NCBI RefSeq assembly: GCF_000764305.2 | Contig: NW_025931716.1 | Span: 1-64,000, forward strand | DNA: 64,000 nt | Direction of reading: 5' to 3' | Source: Hyalella azteca | Taxonomy: Eukaryota; Arthropoda; Malacostraca; Amphipoda; Hyalellidae | Part shown: positions 1 through 12,460 of the stretch, piece after piece | Layout: each line of letters begins with the position of its first letter | How positions within the stretch are numbered: the stretch's first letter is position 1 | Made by a program: the position numbers and the translations under genes | Notes under the pieces: model-generated | What the model was told of the DNA's origin: nothing | What the model saw: only the letters and a program-made list of their open reading frames with translations | Databases searched by the model: none

Positions 1-49
1 CACTGGCGTCAGGTCAGAGATAACCGAACATTTTATGGTGCGAGGCTCT

Positions 50-228
50 TACAGGTATATTGGTTGCGGTGACATCGGAATATCTGAGAAACACAACGAA
101 GATTAAAATAATGAAATGTAGTGTTTCGTCTTTCGAATTTTATTTACAGGTAACTCGGTTGCGGTGACCTCGTAATATTTGAGAAACGCAACGAAAATTG
201 AGTAATGAAATTTAATGTTCCGTCATTG
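50..228. repeat. 95-bp tandem duplication, two copies
   Basis: Two head-to-tail copies begin at 50 and 145 (both start TACAGGTA). They share the words GGTTGCGGTGAC, TGAGAAAC.CAACGAA and TAATGAAAT, with scattered substitutions and a few small indels. The second copy begins right after a pyrimidine-rich stretch ending TTTACAG, which resembles a splice acceptor, but no open frame follows. The window edge may hide an earlier copy. Confidence 0.75.
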
Positions 229-990
229 GTGTTTTTTTTTTGAGTTCACTGTAATTGACAAGTTGATAAAAAAGTTGTTTTTATTTTTTTTATTTTATTC
301 TTCAAAAATATCTTATAAAGCTACGGTCGTAGGTAGTGCTCAAAAGTTAGACATTGCAGTGTGCAATTGACCCATTCTGACTTTTTGAAGTTGAGTGCGC
401 ATGTATAGATCTGAAAATTATAATACTAATCACTCTTCCTAAGGCATAATATGACTGAACCTTTTGCATTTTCTAATGCCGACAGTTGGAAGACCTTTCA
501 ACGCTTGGATGTTAAGAATGTTAACGATGTGAAAATAGATGTTTACGCGAAAAGGCGTCACGAAATGTACTCCTAGATCGTCACCTGCATTTTATCTCAC
601 ATTCAGACGAGCTCGGGAAATTATTTACCGATCATCGCCATGAAATGCAAATCAATTTTTATTTCAGTAGTATTTTCCCCGAACGAGGCAAAAAGTCACC
701 TTTTTTCTCTAACTGAAATTTCACACACGTGTTGCAGGGGCGACGATATAAAAGCGTCTGGCTCCTTCAAATATTTGTCGTCCTGCACGCGTTGAAGCTT
801 TGGAGTGGCAAGCAGGTTCATAAAGGACGCAAATCATTGATGTTTCAAGACATGTGAAAATTAATTCGATTCCAACCTATGATAGTTTTTGTATTAATGT
901 CTATCGTTTGCTTCAATTGCTAATTCACCAGATACTAAAAAGCAAAGTAAGCAGAGAAGAATTCCACGAAAATTTGCTATGTAATATTTT
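229..990. other. AT-rich stretch, no gene seen
   Basis: Nothing coding is supported here. A poly-T run lies near 230. A TATA-like word (ATATAAAAG) sits near 746 in a slightly GC-richer patch, but no convincing exon follows it. Confidence 0.5.
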
Positions 991-994
991 AGGG

Positions 995-1300
995 TTGATA
1001 GGTGTGAAATAGTGAAATACACGACATTTTGCCAATAATTATATTCCAGCCTGTAAAATTAGTATTCCTCTAAAATTAAATTATACTTCATTTTACTAAG
1101 AAGTGCATTACGGTCCACAAGTTACTGAGTTGATGGGAGTGCAATATGCGAAATTTCGCCAATACGTATATTCCAGCTTATCAAATTCTTGTTTTGTTAG
1201 GAGAGAAGTATGAAACACTTTGCCATTACGTGGATTCCTAGCTATAAAATTCCAACTTTGATAGGAGTAAAATATACTCATTTCGCCAGTAAGTATAAGT
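995..1300. repeat. Degenerate ~64-bp tandem repeat, about 3.5 copies
   Basis: Copies start at about 995, 1130, 1194 and 1258 with TTGATAGGAG-like words. They share a TTTCGCCAATA-like core and ATTCCAGCTTATAAAATT-like ends. The last three are exactly 64 bp apart. The first is separated from the second by about 70 bp of further sequence. A 72-aa minus-strand open frame over this repeat is a by-product of it. Confidence 0.65.
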
Positions 1301-4300
1301 ATAGAGTCAGCTTCAATATCAAACAAAAGTTTTCAACATAGCAAACTCATGAATGAACTGAACAAGAGCTTCAACTTAAATCAAGACTTCCTTCATTTTC
1401 TGAATTTTTTTATTCACGAGCTTCTCTCTCGGTTCTCCTTTTTAATAATAGAACCATTTCATGAAATTTTTATATAATCATTGCGCTGAAAGGCCGAGAA
1501 TAATTTTATAATAATTATGACATTGAGCAGCCGTACAATATCCATTAGTGCCGCGGACACATAAAGAATGGAGTGGCCAGTGGCAATATGAGCACTCAGG
1601 AAATAAATGGGGCTTTTGTCTAAAAAGTGACACACGTTTTACTGTAGCATTAATGTGCACTTTATACGGGTAAAAATTCTTAGGATGACCCAGGCAACCA
1701 CGAAAAATCATCCACCAGAAATTAATTGCATTTTATTATTGTATTACCTGAGTAAGACCACAAATAATCCAACTCGAGATTTGAGAGTCAATGTTGACGA
1801 TGGCAAGCAATGAGAACTGCTTTACGAAATGCTAAATAACAAACTTAGAACCAGGCTTTTTTAGTCATTCAATAGTTGAACATAGCAAGCGAAATTTTTT
1901 TACATAATAGGCCCCAATTTATATTGAAATATTTCTAATTTTTTATTTCTCCAGAAACTTCAACTACGCTCAGGAAATTTCACCATTTCTTATTCAAATA
2001 GTTGTGCCTTGAGCGCAGCCGACAGAGGCTGAATTCATTTTCTGGTGGTTGTAAGCATCTGAATGAATTAAATTATTAGCAATCCAGTTCATCTCTTTTT
2101 TTTTCCTTGATATGCTCCATCATTCTATATATTGTTATTTTATTCTCAGCTTTACTGTGAAATCAAATCATTTACTCAATTATTAATATTGTAATCGGTT
2201 AAATTAAAAAATTTAGTTTCAACCGTTGCGATAGAATTAACTTGTGCTTTTAAGTGAGTGAAAAGTGACGTTTGAAATGCATGTGACGGATTTTTCATCG
2301 TTCGCGTGATAAAATTCGAAGGTCTGAAATGAAATCATCCATCAATCGACCAGACGGAGCTGCCAAGCCCTGTTCCTGACTGTCAAAACTTTTATGGCTT
2401 ATGGCGGCAACGAAATGCGACGCAAAATTGAAGAATATTTTCGATAAGAAACTAATTTGGTAAATTGGGATAAATATTTATTTCGTATTATCAGAATTTC
2501 AGGATTCATAATCCTGCCGGCAATGGTTCGAACTTAAGAGCGATAATGTGGAGGATATTGGCGAGAAATACCCCGAAAATAAAATTAAATGTAGTAGGGA
2601 TGGGAACCCTTAACTAATAATAATGTAACATTCCGAGACGTACATTTTTGTTTAGAAATTGCTTATTCTTCGAACTTTTATATTGTCATTTAGTTTTAGT
2701 GTTTACCAGCTGAAATGTGCGGATAGCTAAGTTTCAATGATTACTGTGCTGTGGAAAGCCTGAGGAGAATTGTGTGTTGTGTTAGTTTGCGTAATGAATG
2801 TGTAGATGGAGATGCGGGATAAATTTTCTGAATATTTAGTTTTCATTAGTACGTGGATAAATTTCATTTATGCACGTTTATTTGTAGTCCCTTCATTTTC
2901 ATTTATCCATTTATTTGTAGTCCCTCCATTAGAATGTATAGTACAGGGACTACATATTTCTTAGATTATTAACTGCACACAGCAAAGCTTTACGAATATC
3001 CCTTTCATCTCAATTTTAAAGTTATCCGGTCAAATAGTTTTCGATTTGCCCATAGTTAAGATATTTGAAGGAGTTGATAAATTGCACTAATTTTATAAGT
3101 AATTTGGAAGTTTAATTTCAACTTAAGAAATATTTTCCAACAATATTTACTTGCAAGCGAGATCGGCAGTGCGTAGGAAATGCATTACAAATGACTCAGG
3201 CTTCAAGACTGCATCCTTAAAGATCATGTAAAATGAAATATCATCAAACCTTCGCCTCTTGAAGTTACATTGAGAATATACGAGGTTGTTTATTTCGGCT
3301 TGACAACAAGCTCAATGGAAAAGTCTTGCATTCAAATGATGACCAGATTGCCTTCTTTAAAGCAGGCCTTTTAGTTCAGCGACATCTGAAGTCTGGGAAG
3401 TGACGACGTTCATCTTATTGGACGCGAGCAGATGTTCTCAGGGGGAAATATTGTTATGCTCAACAGCTTTTTATTAATTTATCATATATCATCATATATG
3501 TGATGTTGAAAAACATATTTTATGTTCTTCAATAACCTTTTACTTTGTTTTGAATAGAGAATGATTTATTTTAGCCTTTAGCCTATGAGCACTCAATATT
3601 CGCAATCGCAAAAAGAGCAAAAAAGGCATTTGAGCCGGTGATGGCTGCTGTAGAGTAAGATTTGTGTCAGGCTGTCGACTACCAATTGACGGCTTGCGAA
3701 ACAAATGTTTTCTTTAGGATGGCATTCATCCATGTTATTCTTCATGCCTACCTAGAACTCCATTTTTTAATATCATGAAAACCAACAACCTGCACAAATT
3801 ACAACCGTAAATATTTTTCCGAATTGAGCGTTCTTAGTGTGGAGTTTTATTATATATATTGTTTTAGCTGCCTAGCAGATTGTTGAGCAGTACAGTTCAT
3901 TTCAAAACCCTCTTTTCTGATTCATGTATCACGGTGGAATGATCGTACAAAATTTTCGTATTCACGCTTAACATAGTGCTAGAAAAATTTTAAATTTTGA
4001 TTATAAGCAGTTCTTTAGAATTACATAAATCTCTATCGCTCGAATAAAAATCATAGTCTCGAAACAAAATGGTATTGTAATCATTAAACGTGCTTCTTTT
4101 TCAGCTGGAGCGGTGTCACGATAACAGAATTTCAAGGTTTGTATAGGGGGTTCGTGAAAAGTATATACAAAACTCAAATGCTTCGCAACTGAAGCCGAAC
4201 TAGCCCTCCTTGCAAAAATGGCTGAAATTAAATTCACTAATTTCTCAAGACGGGTCTAGTAATAATTTTTGGGTCCTGTTTGAACATTTAATTACTCGGT

Positions 4301-6995
4301 AGATGCGCCAAGTTTGTATGGATTATACATGAATAAAACGCTCAAACTTTCCGGTAAATGAATAAGTTGGCACCAATGAGTCTGTAGAAATTTCGGATTG
4401 TACTTGGAAGTTAGAAGCATAAAATACTTGTAGTAGAAACAAGTTATAAGTGTCAGGGCTGTTGTGGCTATGGTTTGAAGATGTTCCGTTATTCAGTAAT
4501 ATTAAAAAGTGAACAATTCGTGGTACTGCCTTTCGAGAAATTTCTTTCCACATGAAACCTTATATTCTCATTCGAAACAAAACCAACATTAATTGCATTT
4601 CATGGTTGCAAATTACCAGAGGAAATTTTCTGAACGACTTCAAAAACGTTTTTTCCATATACTTGAATTTGGAAAGTCGTGTATATCACTTTCTTCACTG
4701 ACTATTTAGTATTTCTGAATAACAAAAAAAATTAAATAGACCATTGAAGGGTCTATTGTGAATAATTTCTTAAGGTGAGGATTTTTCCTATGACTATGTT
4801 GGCTATTCGAGGCTAGTCAATTGATGGATATATCTTCAGAGATATTTTTGACTAGAAGCGGAAATTTTTTAACATTATGCCGCCATGAAGCCCCCTAAAA
4901 ATGGTTCGCAGCGCCGCCGTGCGTGCTGTCCAGAGCATAGTTTCTGCCGCTAATGAACTCTTGCTTCATGAAATAGCTTGCAAAAACCCAACATGGCTGA
5001 AAAAAAAAACTTAAGAAACCGTAGAGGAAACAACTTAGGAAGAGCTTATGAGAGAAATACTCTCCTTTTTTGCACAGGGGATCCTGACTAAGACGTGACG
5101 TTTTTAATTCTTACTATTTTAGCGGATCGAATATCGGCAAGCTGGATGGAAAAGATTTGAGGTCCTTAATAAGAAGAGAGTTTTCTATATGAATAGATCA
5201 GGTCATGACGTATGGTATATCAGGCCATAGATTATTTTATTTAACATTAATTTATTTTAAAAAACCGTTGTACAATATCAGATTTTATTCACAAACGCAA
5301 ATATATATTTTTTCTTTAGATTGAATATACAGTTTAGAACATAAAATGATTGTTCACAACAATGTCTGATGACATGAAATAGCCTATGTCTATATCTAAA
5401 CCGTTTTCTTTAACATAAGATCGAATTAGCATAGAATGCAATGATAAATTGCTAATGAGTAATAATAATGAACAGAATCATTGTTGCAAAAAAGCTGTTG
5501 GAATCTTAGTGGAATGAGGACCAACAAAATATTTCATTCGTGTTCTCAGTGGGAGCAAAATATTTTCTATACATCAGTCAAATGAGTTTAATAATTTTTC
5601 GTTACATGTCTTCAACTTTGTAGGATTAATTTTTATCAGTCATGAAATGAGAATAAGAAGAATTTCTCTAATTATTACTCTCGATTTTCGGGATATAATC
5701 CAATGAGATTATTTTCCCGGCAAAATTTAATCGGGATTCTAGCGACGATGTCATAATCATTGATGGCAGTTGCGTTCATTCGCGCTACAGGATTAACTTC
5801 GCATTCATATCAGGAAATCCTATTGGCAGAACAATTTTGTTCAGTCCAATTGCTTCGATCGTTCCTGTCTCCATGGGATTACAATTTTGAATTTCAGGTT
5901 TTTCGATATTGCTATATAAGTTCGTGCCCTGGGCAATGTCACTCCAATATGAACTGATATTAAATCAATTCCTATTTTTTTTTTTGTCAATTTGCTACTC
6001 AATTTCCTTTTATTTATAAAATTATTACACAACTAAAACTTGAAAACTTGAAATCAATTTTGAATGGAATGAATGGAAATTCTCGAGTTAATATAAAAGA
6101 ATCGCTAATTCTTGAGCTACTCGTCGAAAAGATGACTAAATTTCAAAAATATTTTCAGTAATTATTTTTTAGGCCAAATTTATTCCGTTTAATCCAACTT
6201 ACCCAAGCCTTTAAAATGTGAATAAAAAATTTCTAAAACATCTATGTTGGCATATATACGAATGAAATTCGTTACGATTTAAATAATTTCCGAAGAGATA
6301 TTTTCATCGGTACATGGCTCTTGGAGTAAAAAAAAAGTAATTCTGAGAAGCTCAGAATAATCACCATCGACAATTTTTCCCTTTTATTTTCACTGCAATT
6401 GGATTCATGAATTCAACTTTGGACTTAAATTAGATTTGCAACTAAGTGAACATCATGAAATTTTCAGTACAATATTTCATGAAAATATTGAATTACATAT
6501 CGCAACTCCTTTTAATTTTGAACCCCACTTAATTAAAACCTCCACTTTGTAGACGAATCATATTGAAATGTGAAAAATAGTTAGCAATCTTAAATGTGAC
6601 TCTACCCCTATTACTTAAAAAAATTTGAAATCGGGATATTCCTCTTCTTTCGGTTTTTTATGTTATCAATATTATCTACTGTTAAATAATAATTTCCACT
6701 TTCTAATTTCCGGCAATGGGAATTTGCAACTCTTATTTATGTTAGTGGATGACAACCGAAGCCTTCTTTATTGAGCATAATCGACCACCGCATGCAAAAA
6801 AAATAAATAAATAAATAAAAACAGGCCGGGATGTTTATGCGCTGCGCCCGCGAGAAACGTGAAAAAATTTCAACATTTTGGTCGGAAAATGTAGTGGAAT
6901 TCTCGAATGTCATATCATGATAGACTGCCTGAAAATAATGCCAATTAAACCGTTTAATATAGTAACAACAACATATTTTGTTTAGAACTTTATAC
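1301..6995. other. AT-rich non-coding DNA with small repeats
   Basis: No supported gene. A 21-bp word (TTTATTTGTAGTCCC plus CATT) occurs at 2878 and 2910, with an inverted fragment (GGGACTACA) at 2946-2954. An (AAAT)n microsatellite lies at 6796-6821. Short open frames on both strands (for example 1478-1711 and 4001-4237 on the minus strand) lack splice signals or recognisable domains. I read them as chance. Confidence 0.5.
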
Positions 6996-7004
6996 CTTCC
7001 AACT

Positions 7005-7290
7005 CAATGCAAACCATCTACTCAGTCAATGCAAAGCACCTTCACAGTCAATGAAGACCACATTTCCTGGCAATGCAAACAACCTTTCCATTCAATGCAA
7101 ACCACCTTCCCATTCAATGTAGACCATATTTCCAGGCAATGCAAACCACATTTCCCGGCAATGCAAACCACCTTTTCAGTCAATAAAAATCTAATTTCTC
7201 GTCAATGCAAACATCATTGCCAGTCAATGCAGACTACCGGCTTAGTCAATAAAAACAATCTTCCCGGTCAAGAAAACCTCATTCGCGTAC
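7005..7290. repeat. 22-bp minisatellite, about 13 copies
   Basis: Successive units begin CAATGCAAACCA and end CTTCCCAGT or a close variant, every 22 bp. The right side is more degenerate (CAATAAAAA variants). A + strand open frame of 113 codons spans the array. Because 22 is not a multiple of three, its peptide cycles through three frames, as expected of a repeat artefact rather than a gene. Confidence 0.9.
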
Positions 7291-7324
7291 AATATAACTC
7301 ATACTTGATGAGTACTTAATAGTA

Positions 7325-8520
7325 AATAATAGATGCTTCATCGATGACCACTCGATGGCTGATGTCCGAGTGCTCGATGATGATGAATCAGCATGGCTGT
7401 TCGCACGGGCGCACCTCGCAGCAATATTTGGATATTGCGAGGGATAGTGAAGGCTGGATAGTGCAAGGGATAGTGGAGGCTGGATAGTGCGAGGCTATGT
7501 TTTTTTGAGGATATTTTAGGCAGAAAACATGTGTTCAATAAAGTTCCAACCGGTTTCAATTCTGCTGAATTAAAAATTGAAACTGGAACAAACGTGTACT
7601 AATGTTACATTAGAGTACAAAGTTTACAAATCGAATATTTTGGTATCGAACGACCTAGTCATTCTGTAACCTCATATCAAGTCATAGAGATCTTCAGTCT
7701 TGTAGTTATGATTTCGTTCAATTGTGCAGGTGATATCAAGCCAACTTGAGGTACTATGTAAGTTGGCATTATTCTAAAGAACTGAGTAACTGACACCGTG
7801 AACTGAGTTAACAAGTCATGAGAATATTTAATATTTAATTTTGAATAATATTTTATTTAAATATGAGCGAATTGGTTTTACTGTGGCGGAATAGAGTAGC
7901 CGTTGGAAATGGGAAACGTTGCATTGGCTATTCTAGCAGGCCAATGCAATCAGCACAAAATCATCGACGTACTCTTCGATATAGCACCAAGTCAGTGAGA
8001 TTGGTACTGCTACGCTGACTCTGCGCTGATGCTGCGGTGGCACTGCGCTGTCTCTGCGTTACCACTGCGCAGTCGCTACGAGACTACAGAACTACAGATA
8101 ACTAAAACCATGGCTATGATATTGAGCTCGACTGGCGAACATCTATTTTTTGCGTTGATTTGGCTAAAACCAAAGAAAGAATATGATTATTACGAATAAC
8201 GTGAGAGAGAAAAGTCAACGAGATAGACAACTTTAATTATATTATTGATCCTAAGAAGTCAGTTAGCAATGATTTGAAATTCTCTGTTTAAAATTATTGC
8301 TGTTTCGCCACTCAATGGGATACGATAGACGGCTTGCCGCTGGCAAACTGACTACAAGGTACTATTTTGTCCAAAATCCTTAATCGATCCGCTCGCCGAT
8401 TCATGGCAGCGAGACAGTGAAGGATGGCCTTAATTTGAGCCTTCGACGCGACGCAAACAAAATTTCAACTGATCCTTGGGAACCGATTACGGCCCACGTG
8501 CCCTCACTGGGGAGTATATC
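7325..8520. other. Mixed small repeats, no gene seen
   Basis: At 7338-7385 lies a short relative (CATCGATGACCACTCGATGG) of the repeat that starts at 8521. At about 7435-7495 a roughly 27-bp word (GGATAGTG.AGGCTGGATAG) is duplicated. Around 8010-8075 there is a degenerate run of CTGCGCTG-like words. No coding signal was found. Confidence 0.45.
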
Positions 8521-8785
8521 ATCGATGATTTATCGATGGCCACTCAATGGCTGATGCCATGGCCCGGTACGCTGACAATTGCTCCAACGCTTTTTAGTAG
8601 GGACAAAGCATAACATATACATTATAGTTGAATCATGATTTGTCGGCGGCCACTCAGAGGTTGATGCTGCGGCCTAATGTGCCGACAATTGTTTCGATAC
8701 TTTGTAATAGAAACAAAGCATAACATCTGCATTATAGGTAAATAATCGACGATTTGTCAATGGCCACTCAATGACTTATACAATG
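8521..8785. repeat. 110-114-bp tandem repeat, 2.4 copies
   Basis: The word GGCCACTCAATGG or a variant recurs at 8539, 8649 and 8763, and the word AACAAAGCATAACAT-C-ATTATAG recurs once per unit. Copies are about 80% alike by eye. A diverged fragment of the same word lies 1.2 kb to the left at 7338, so the array may once have been larger or dispersed. Confidence 0.75.
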
Positions 8786-9676
8786 GGCGTCGAAGATTTT
8801 TACATTTTTTTACAGAAATAAAATAAAACATTTTTATATGCAGTTAAACAGTATGTGAGTCTCCAAAGCTGCAGTTCTATAGATGGTTTCATTCATTTTT
8901 GTGGTAATCACCATTTAGCGTTTAGCTTACCTGTATGGCAACAAGATAAGTCATTGTGGTAACCCGTTGTACAGTGTGTTCTCAGTTCGTAATAAAGCTC
9001 TGCCCGCTACGGTGTCACCTCACTTGGCCCTTTATACCTTAAACCTCGGTCACATCAATTTTGAGGACAATAAAGATTTTTAGCCATTAAATCTCTTATT
9101 TTTTAATCCGTCTAATGAGAAACTACATGAACATTATATGTAGATCTTATATTTCAGCGAATTAGAATAAATAGTTTCTCTAGCAACAAGATACTAAACC
9201 GAAAGGATAAATTTCACCTGAATCGTATTTTTCCTGCATATATCATATAAACCATTGCAAATCTAATTTACAAAGTAGCTACTTCTAAGGAATGCACATC
9301 TGACTTTCTAGGGGTTATGAAAATAATGAGGCTTACAAATATGATGATCAAAATATTTAAAAGGTTCTTAATTAAAGCTACCATAAATAAAAGTCCTAAC
9401 ATATTAATGGTTTGTGAGGCTCTCGCGCGTGGTAGTCATCATATATTATAGGTTCTCCAACTTATCCAATATCAGAACGAATTGCTAGCATTAGTTTTAA
9501 TTTTCAATTACACACTGAATTAGTTAACTGCTTACAAATATTAGTTTGGGCTCTGGATGAAAATCAAAATGGGTAACCACTTATTGGCAGGACTGTCAAA
9601 ACTATTTCAACACACTTGGTGAAGGTGAAGTGGTAAGCATTAGTCTGTTATTAATTTTCTTACTAATTTTGTTAAC
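8786..9676. other. No supported gene; weak exon-like signals
   Basis: On the minus strand a TATA-like word (TATAAAG, 9036-9030) lies about 75 bp upstream of CACAATG (ATG at 8954-8952). Eight codons later comes CAG|GTAAGC (junction 8931|8930). On the + strand, 9591-9632 is a 42-nt phase 0/0 interval between CAG and GTAAGC. Both are too short to exclude chance. Confidence 0.3.
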
Positions 9677-10087
9677 GTGTTTACGTATTCATGGTTTTAT
9701 GATTTCATTCCCGAGAAAATCGTAAGTTGGATCCGGAGAATAGGCTTCACTGATGTTTATTCCTGTCCCGGAACCCACATAACCAAGGTGTGGGTTCCGG
9801 TTTTCGGTTTGGTGGTTTTTGGTTGTACAGTGCTTGCGATTTATTCATACTTTTTCCGTGTTTATCTCTTGTCATTTATTTTGTGTCAATATTATTGTAG
9901 TCATGTGTGCGTTCGCATTTGTGATCCGATTTGTGTGATCCGATTCATATTATCTTTAAGTCATGTATTATTTTGTTTCTTGTCTGGAGTCAGCTTTTTG
10001 ACTCAAGTCACAAGTACTATTGATACATCTTCCGAATGCAAACAAGACCACGTGAGAATTTATTATCCTGTATTATTAGCCGACTGA
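9677..10087 (+). other. Open frame of 136 codons without ATG, probably not a gene
   Basis: This is the longest frame outside tandem repeats and gaps, but it has no in-frame ATG and opens on GTG. Its product is dominated by F, Y, V, I, L, C and S, as expected of T-rich DNA. It contains a perfect 12-bp inverted repeat (CCGGAACCCACA at 9768-9779 against 9789-9800, loop 9 nt). No domain is recognisable. It could be transposon debris or chance. Confidence 0.2.
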
Positions 10088-11375
10088 GAACCTGGGACGG
10101 ATACTCTGCTAAGGAATAATGTTCGATTTGATTGCATTACAGGACGCTATCATCCGTAATGGAATGATTTTCATGAAAAAATTAAATTTAAATTTGAAGA
10201 TTTGAAATCGAGTTAGGGAATCATAGATGTCTGTGCATTTTTCTGGACATATAAAAAATCGCTGCATAATACTGATAATGGATTTGAAAATAGAGATGAA
10301 GCCGTCGAAAAAAGCTGTTTCGTTCCTTAAACAGTTTCTTAATCTGAGTTCAAGAGTTCGAATAATATCGTTTCGCATATGCACAGATTTCTTTTTCACG
10401 CTGGTTTGAATTGTTTCTTAAAAAGTATAAATATTACAGATGAAATATCAGTTAAAATATCAGACAGAATATGAACAATACAATTAAAATTTTTCTGATG
10501 ATAAAGGACTTTGGTCACAACCTTATAATAGAACAAGAAAAAAATCACCAAAAACCTTGATTTTCTTTCTGATGAGAAGGAAAATATGCTTTGCTTTGAA
10601 GTGCTCCAGCAATTAGAATATTTTACTTATCACTTCGCAGCGCAGCCGTGCGAGTGCCTTCCTTTGATCTCGGAACAATTATGATGAACGCCTCTGGAAT
10701 TATTAATCATTCCACTGCGTTGAGGAATCGCATTAATTAATTCAGAACTTCTCAATCGGCGAGCGCAAATCTCAATGAGCGTTCCTCTTGCAACTTGCAA
10801 AATGCAATTAATGCCTCTGTTATTCGTTTCCGTTCGACGGTCTACTTCTATTGAATACGTTGTGAAAATTCTTTTACTAATACGTACCGAATTTGAAATG
10901 TTGTTTTGAATTAATTATCCCTGGAAGGTATTCGTGTGGAACGCATTCGTGGAAGTATTTTCACCAGCTGGTGATCCAGCTTTGATTTGTAATTAAATGT
11001 TCGACTCTCAACGCACTTTAATTGGCCAGTTTTGCGCACTTGAATTTGAAAATATAGTGCTATTTAGGGATCTAAGTAACGTTTTATAGTTAAAAAATCG
11101 TTCAAAACGAACGATCAAATCGAAGATATTGAATGAAATATCCCTTAAAAATGTCATATATTAACTTTTAAATCACATTTTACGTATGAACCTTTTTTCA
11201 ATGTAGTACAGTTTAAACAACATATTATTCTATGCAGTTGGCCTAAGCCCAGCATGCTGCAATGCACCAAATTTCCCACTAGCATTCCTGAAGCTTATGA
11301 GTGTTTACTGAGGACTTGCTGATTATTTGCTAAGGGAAGCTCGGCTAAAATGACCATAGCCAGGGCCCAAAGACC
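10088..11375. other. No gene seen
   Basis: Overlapping short frames on both strands at 10109-10409 come from a long AT-rich stretch and show no domain. A somewhat GC-richer patch at 10630-10860 has no open frame of note. Confidence 0.4.
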
Positions 11376-12460
11376 TTAAGGGGGAGGTATACACTCCGAA
11401 AAAAACTTTTTTGTTTACGGCCGGATCTTTCTGAAACTTCCCACATATATGTAAAGCCGCAAAAGAATCACATTTTGTTTGTGTAATTTTTTTCGAAAAA
11501 AAATGCATAGAAAACGTGAAATTCATAGAAAACGGAAAAAGGGGTACTACGGAAAAGCCTACTCCTCCTAGAGTTTTGAAGCTACAGGGATGAGACTTAT
11601 ACCATTCCATTCGTAGAGACCATACCAATCGATTAACGAAGCCCGATTTTTGATTTTCGCCTTAGTTTCTTTACACGCATTTAAAATATTTTTCATTTTT
11701 TCTCATTTTCCCCCCCCCTTCCCCCCCTTTTTGAATCCAAACTATGCACAAATTTAAAAAAGGGCCTCGTTAATCGATTGGTATGGTCTTTACGAATAGA
11801 ATGGTATATGTCTTATCGCTGTAGCTTTAAAACTCTAGGAGGAGTAGGCTTTTCCGTGACAAAAAGTTGAACTTTTCAGGACGGCGCGACAAAGTTTCGT
11901 GCGCCTCGAAATAGGCACTCAATGTATCATGGATTCCAAACTACAGGCTTCTGTAGCTTAATTCACTCAAGGATGCTAGCAGCGACTTGTAGCGCACCTC
12001 TACGTACAAAGTTAGGAGGGTGACTGCAGCTTGATGCCAGATACACCAATATTTGTAGTCTTGGCGAGTGAATTACCTTGAGTCTATTTTGTGAAGGAAC
12101 TCCACCCCCCGCTCCCCGTTAAAGACCAGCCGTGTGCGTAAATATTGACGTACATGGATCGCAGTAGTATCGTTAGAAAGCTCAGAATGTCAACTTTGCT
12201 TTAAGATGAGACTAAGCATGTAACTGCATCACAACTCAAGTAGAAACTATATTCAAAGATTTCAGCAGCTAATTACTTTATATCTAATTAGTTAAAGAAC
12301 TCTCCCACCCGCTTCCCTTTAAAGAGACGTCATGAACGTAACTATTTACGTACGAAGATGGCAGTGGTACCATTGGAAAGAGCCGAATTTCAGCTTTAAA
12401 GATGAGATTAAAACCCAAAAATGCCAAATCTGAAAATTTTAGGGTATACCTCCCCTTTAA
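11376..12460. mobile_element. TTAA-flanked non-autonomous element, piggyBac-like MITE
   Basis: The left end reads TTAA then GGGGGAGGTATAC. The right end reads GTATACCTCCCC then TTTAA, giving terminal inverted repeats of about 13 bp next to TTAA, the target site typical of piggyBac transposons. Inside are long inverted arms (11551-11644 against 11762-11857, CCTACTCCTCCTAGAGTTTT and its complement) that could fold into a hairpin. There is also a diverged direct repeat of about 120 bp (about 12095-12215 and 12292-12410, sharing GATGAGA and ACGTAC words). No transposase frame is present. The 101-aa minus-strand frame at 11323-11628 lies across one arm and is not a gene. Confidence 0.65.

Noticed and set aside
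735..860. Promoter with TATA box (ATATAAAAG near 746)
   Set aside because: No exon or open frame with a plausible donor follows. TATA-like words are common in AT-rich DNA.
6978..7319. 113-aa Q/S-rich protein
   Set aside because: It is the 22-bp minisatellite translated. The peptide cycles through frames as expected of non-coding repeats.
8931..9036. Minus-strand promoter plus first exon (TATAAAG, CACAATG, eight codons, CAG|GTAAGC)
   Set aside because: Attractive order of signals, but eight codons carry no coding evidence and the junction may equally be a chance acceptor-donor word.
9677..10087. 136-aa membrane protein
   Set aside because: No in-frame ATG, hydrophobicity explained by T-rich composition, and no recognisable family.
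11323..11628. 101-aa minus-strand protein
   Set aside because: It lies over the inverted arm of the TTAA-flanked element and into its left flank; transposon sequence, not a gene.
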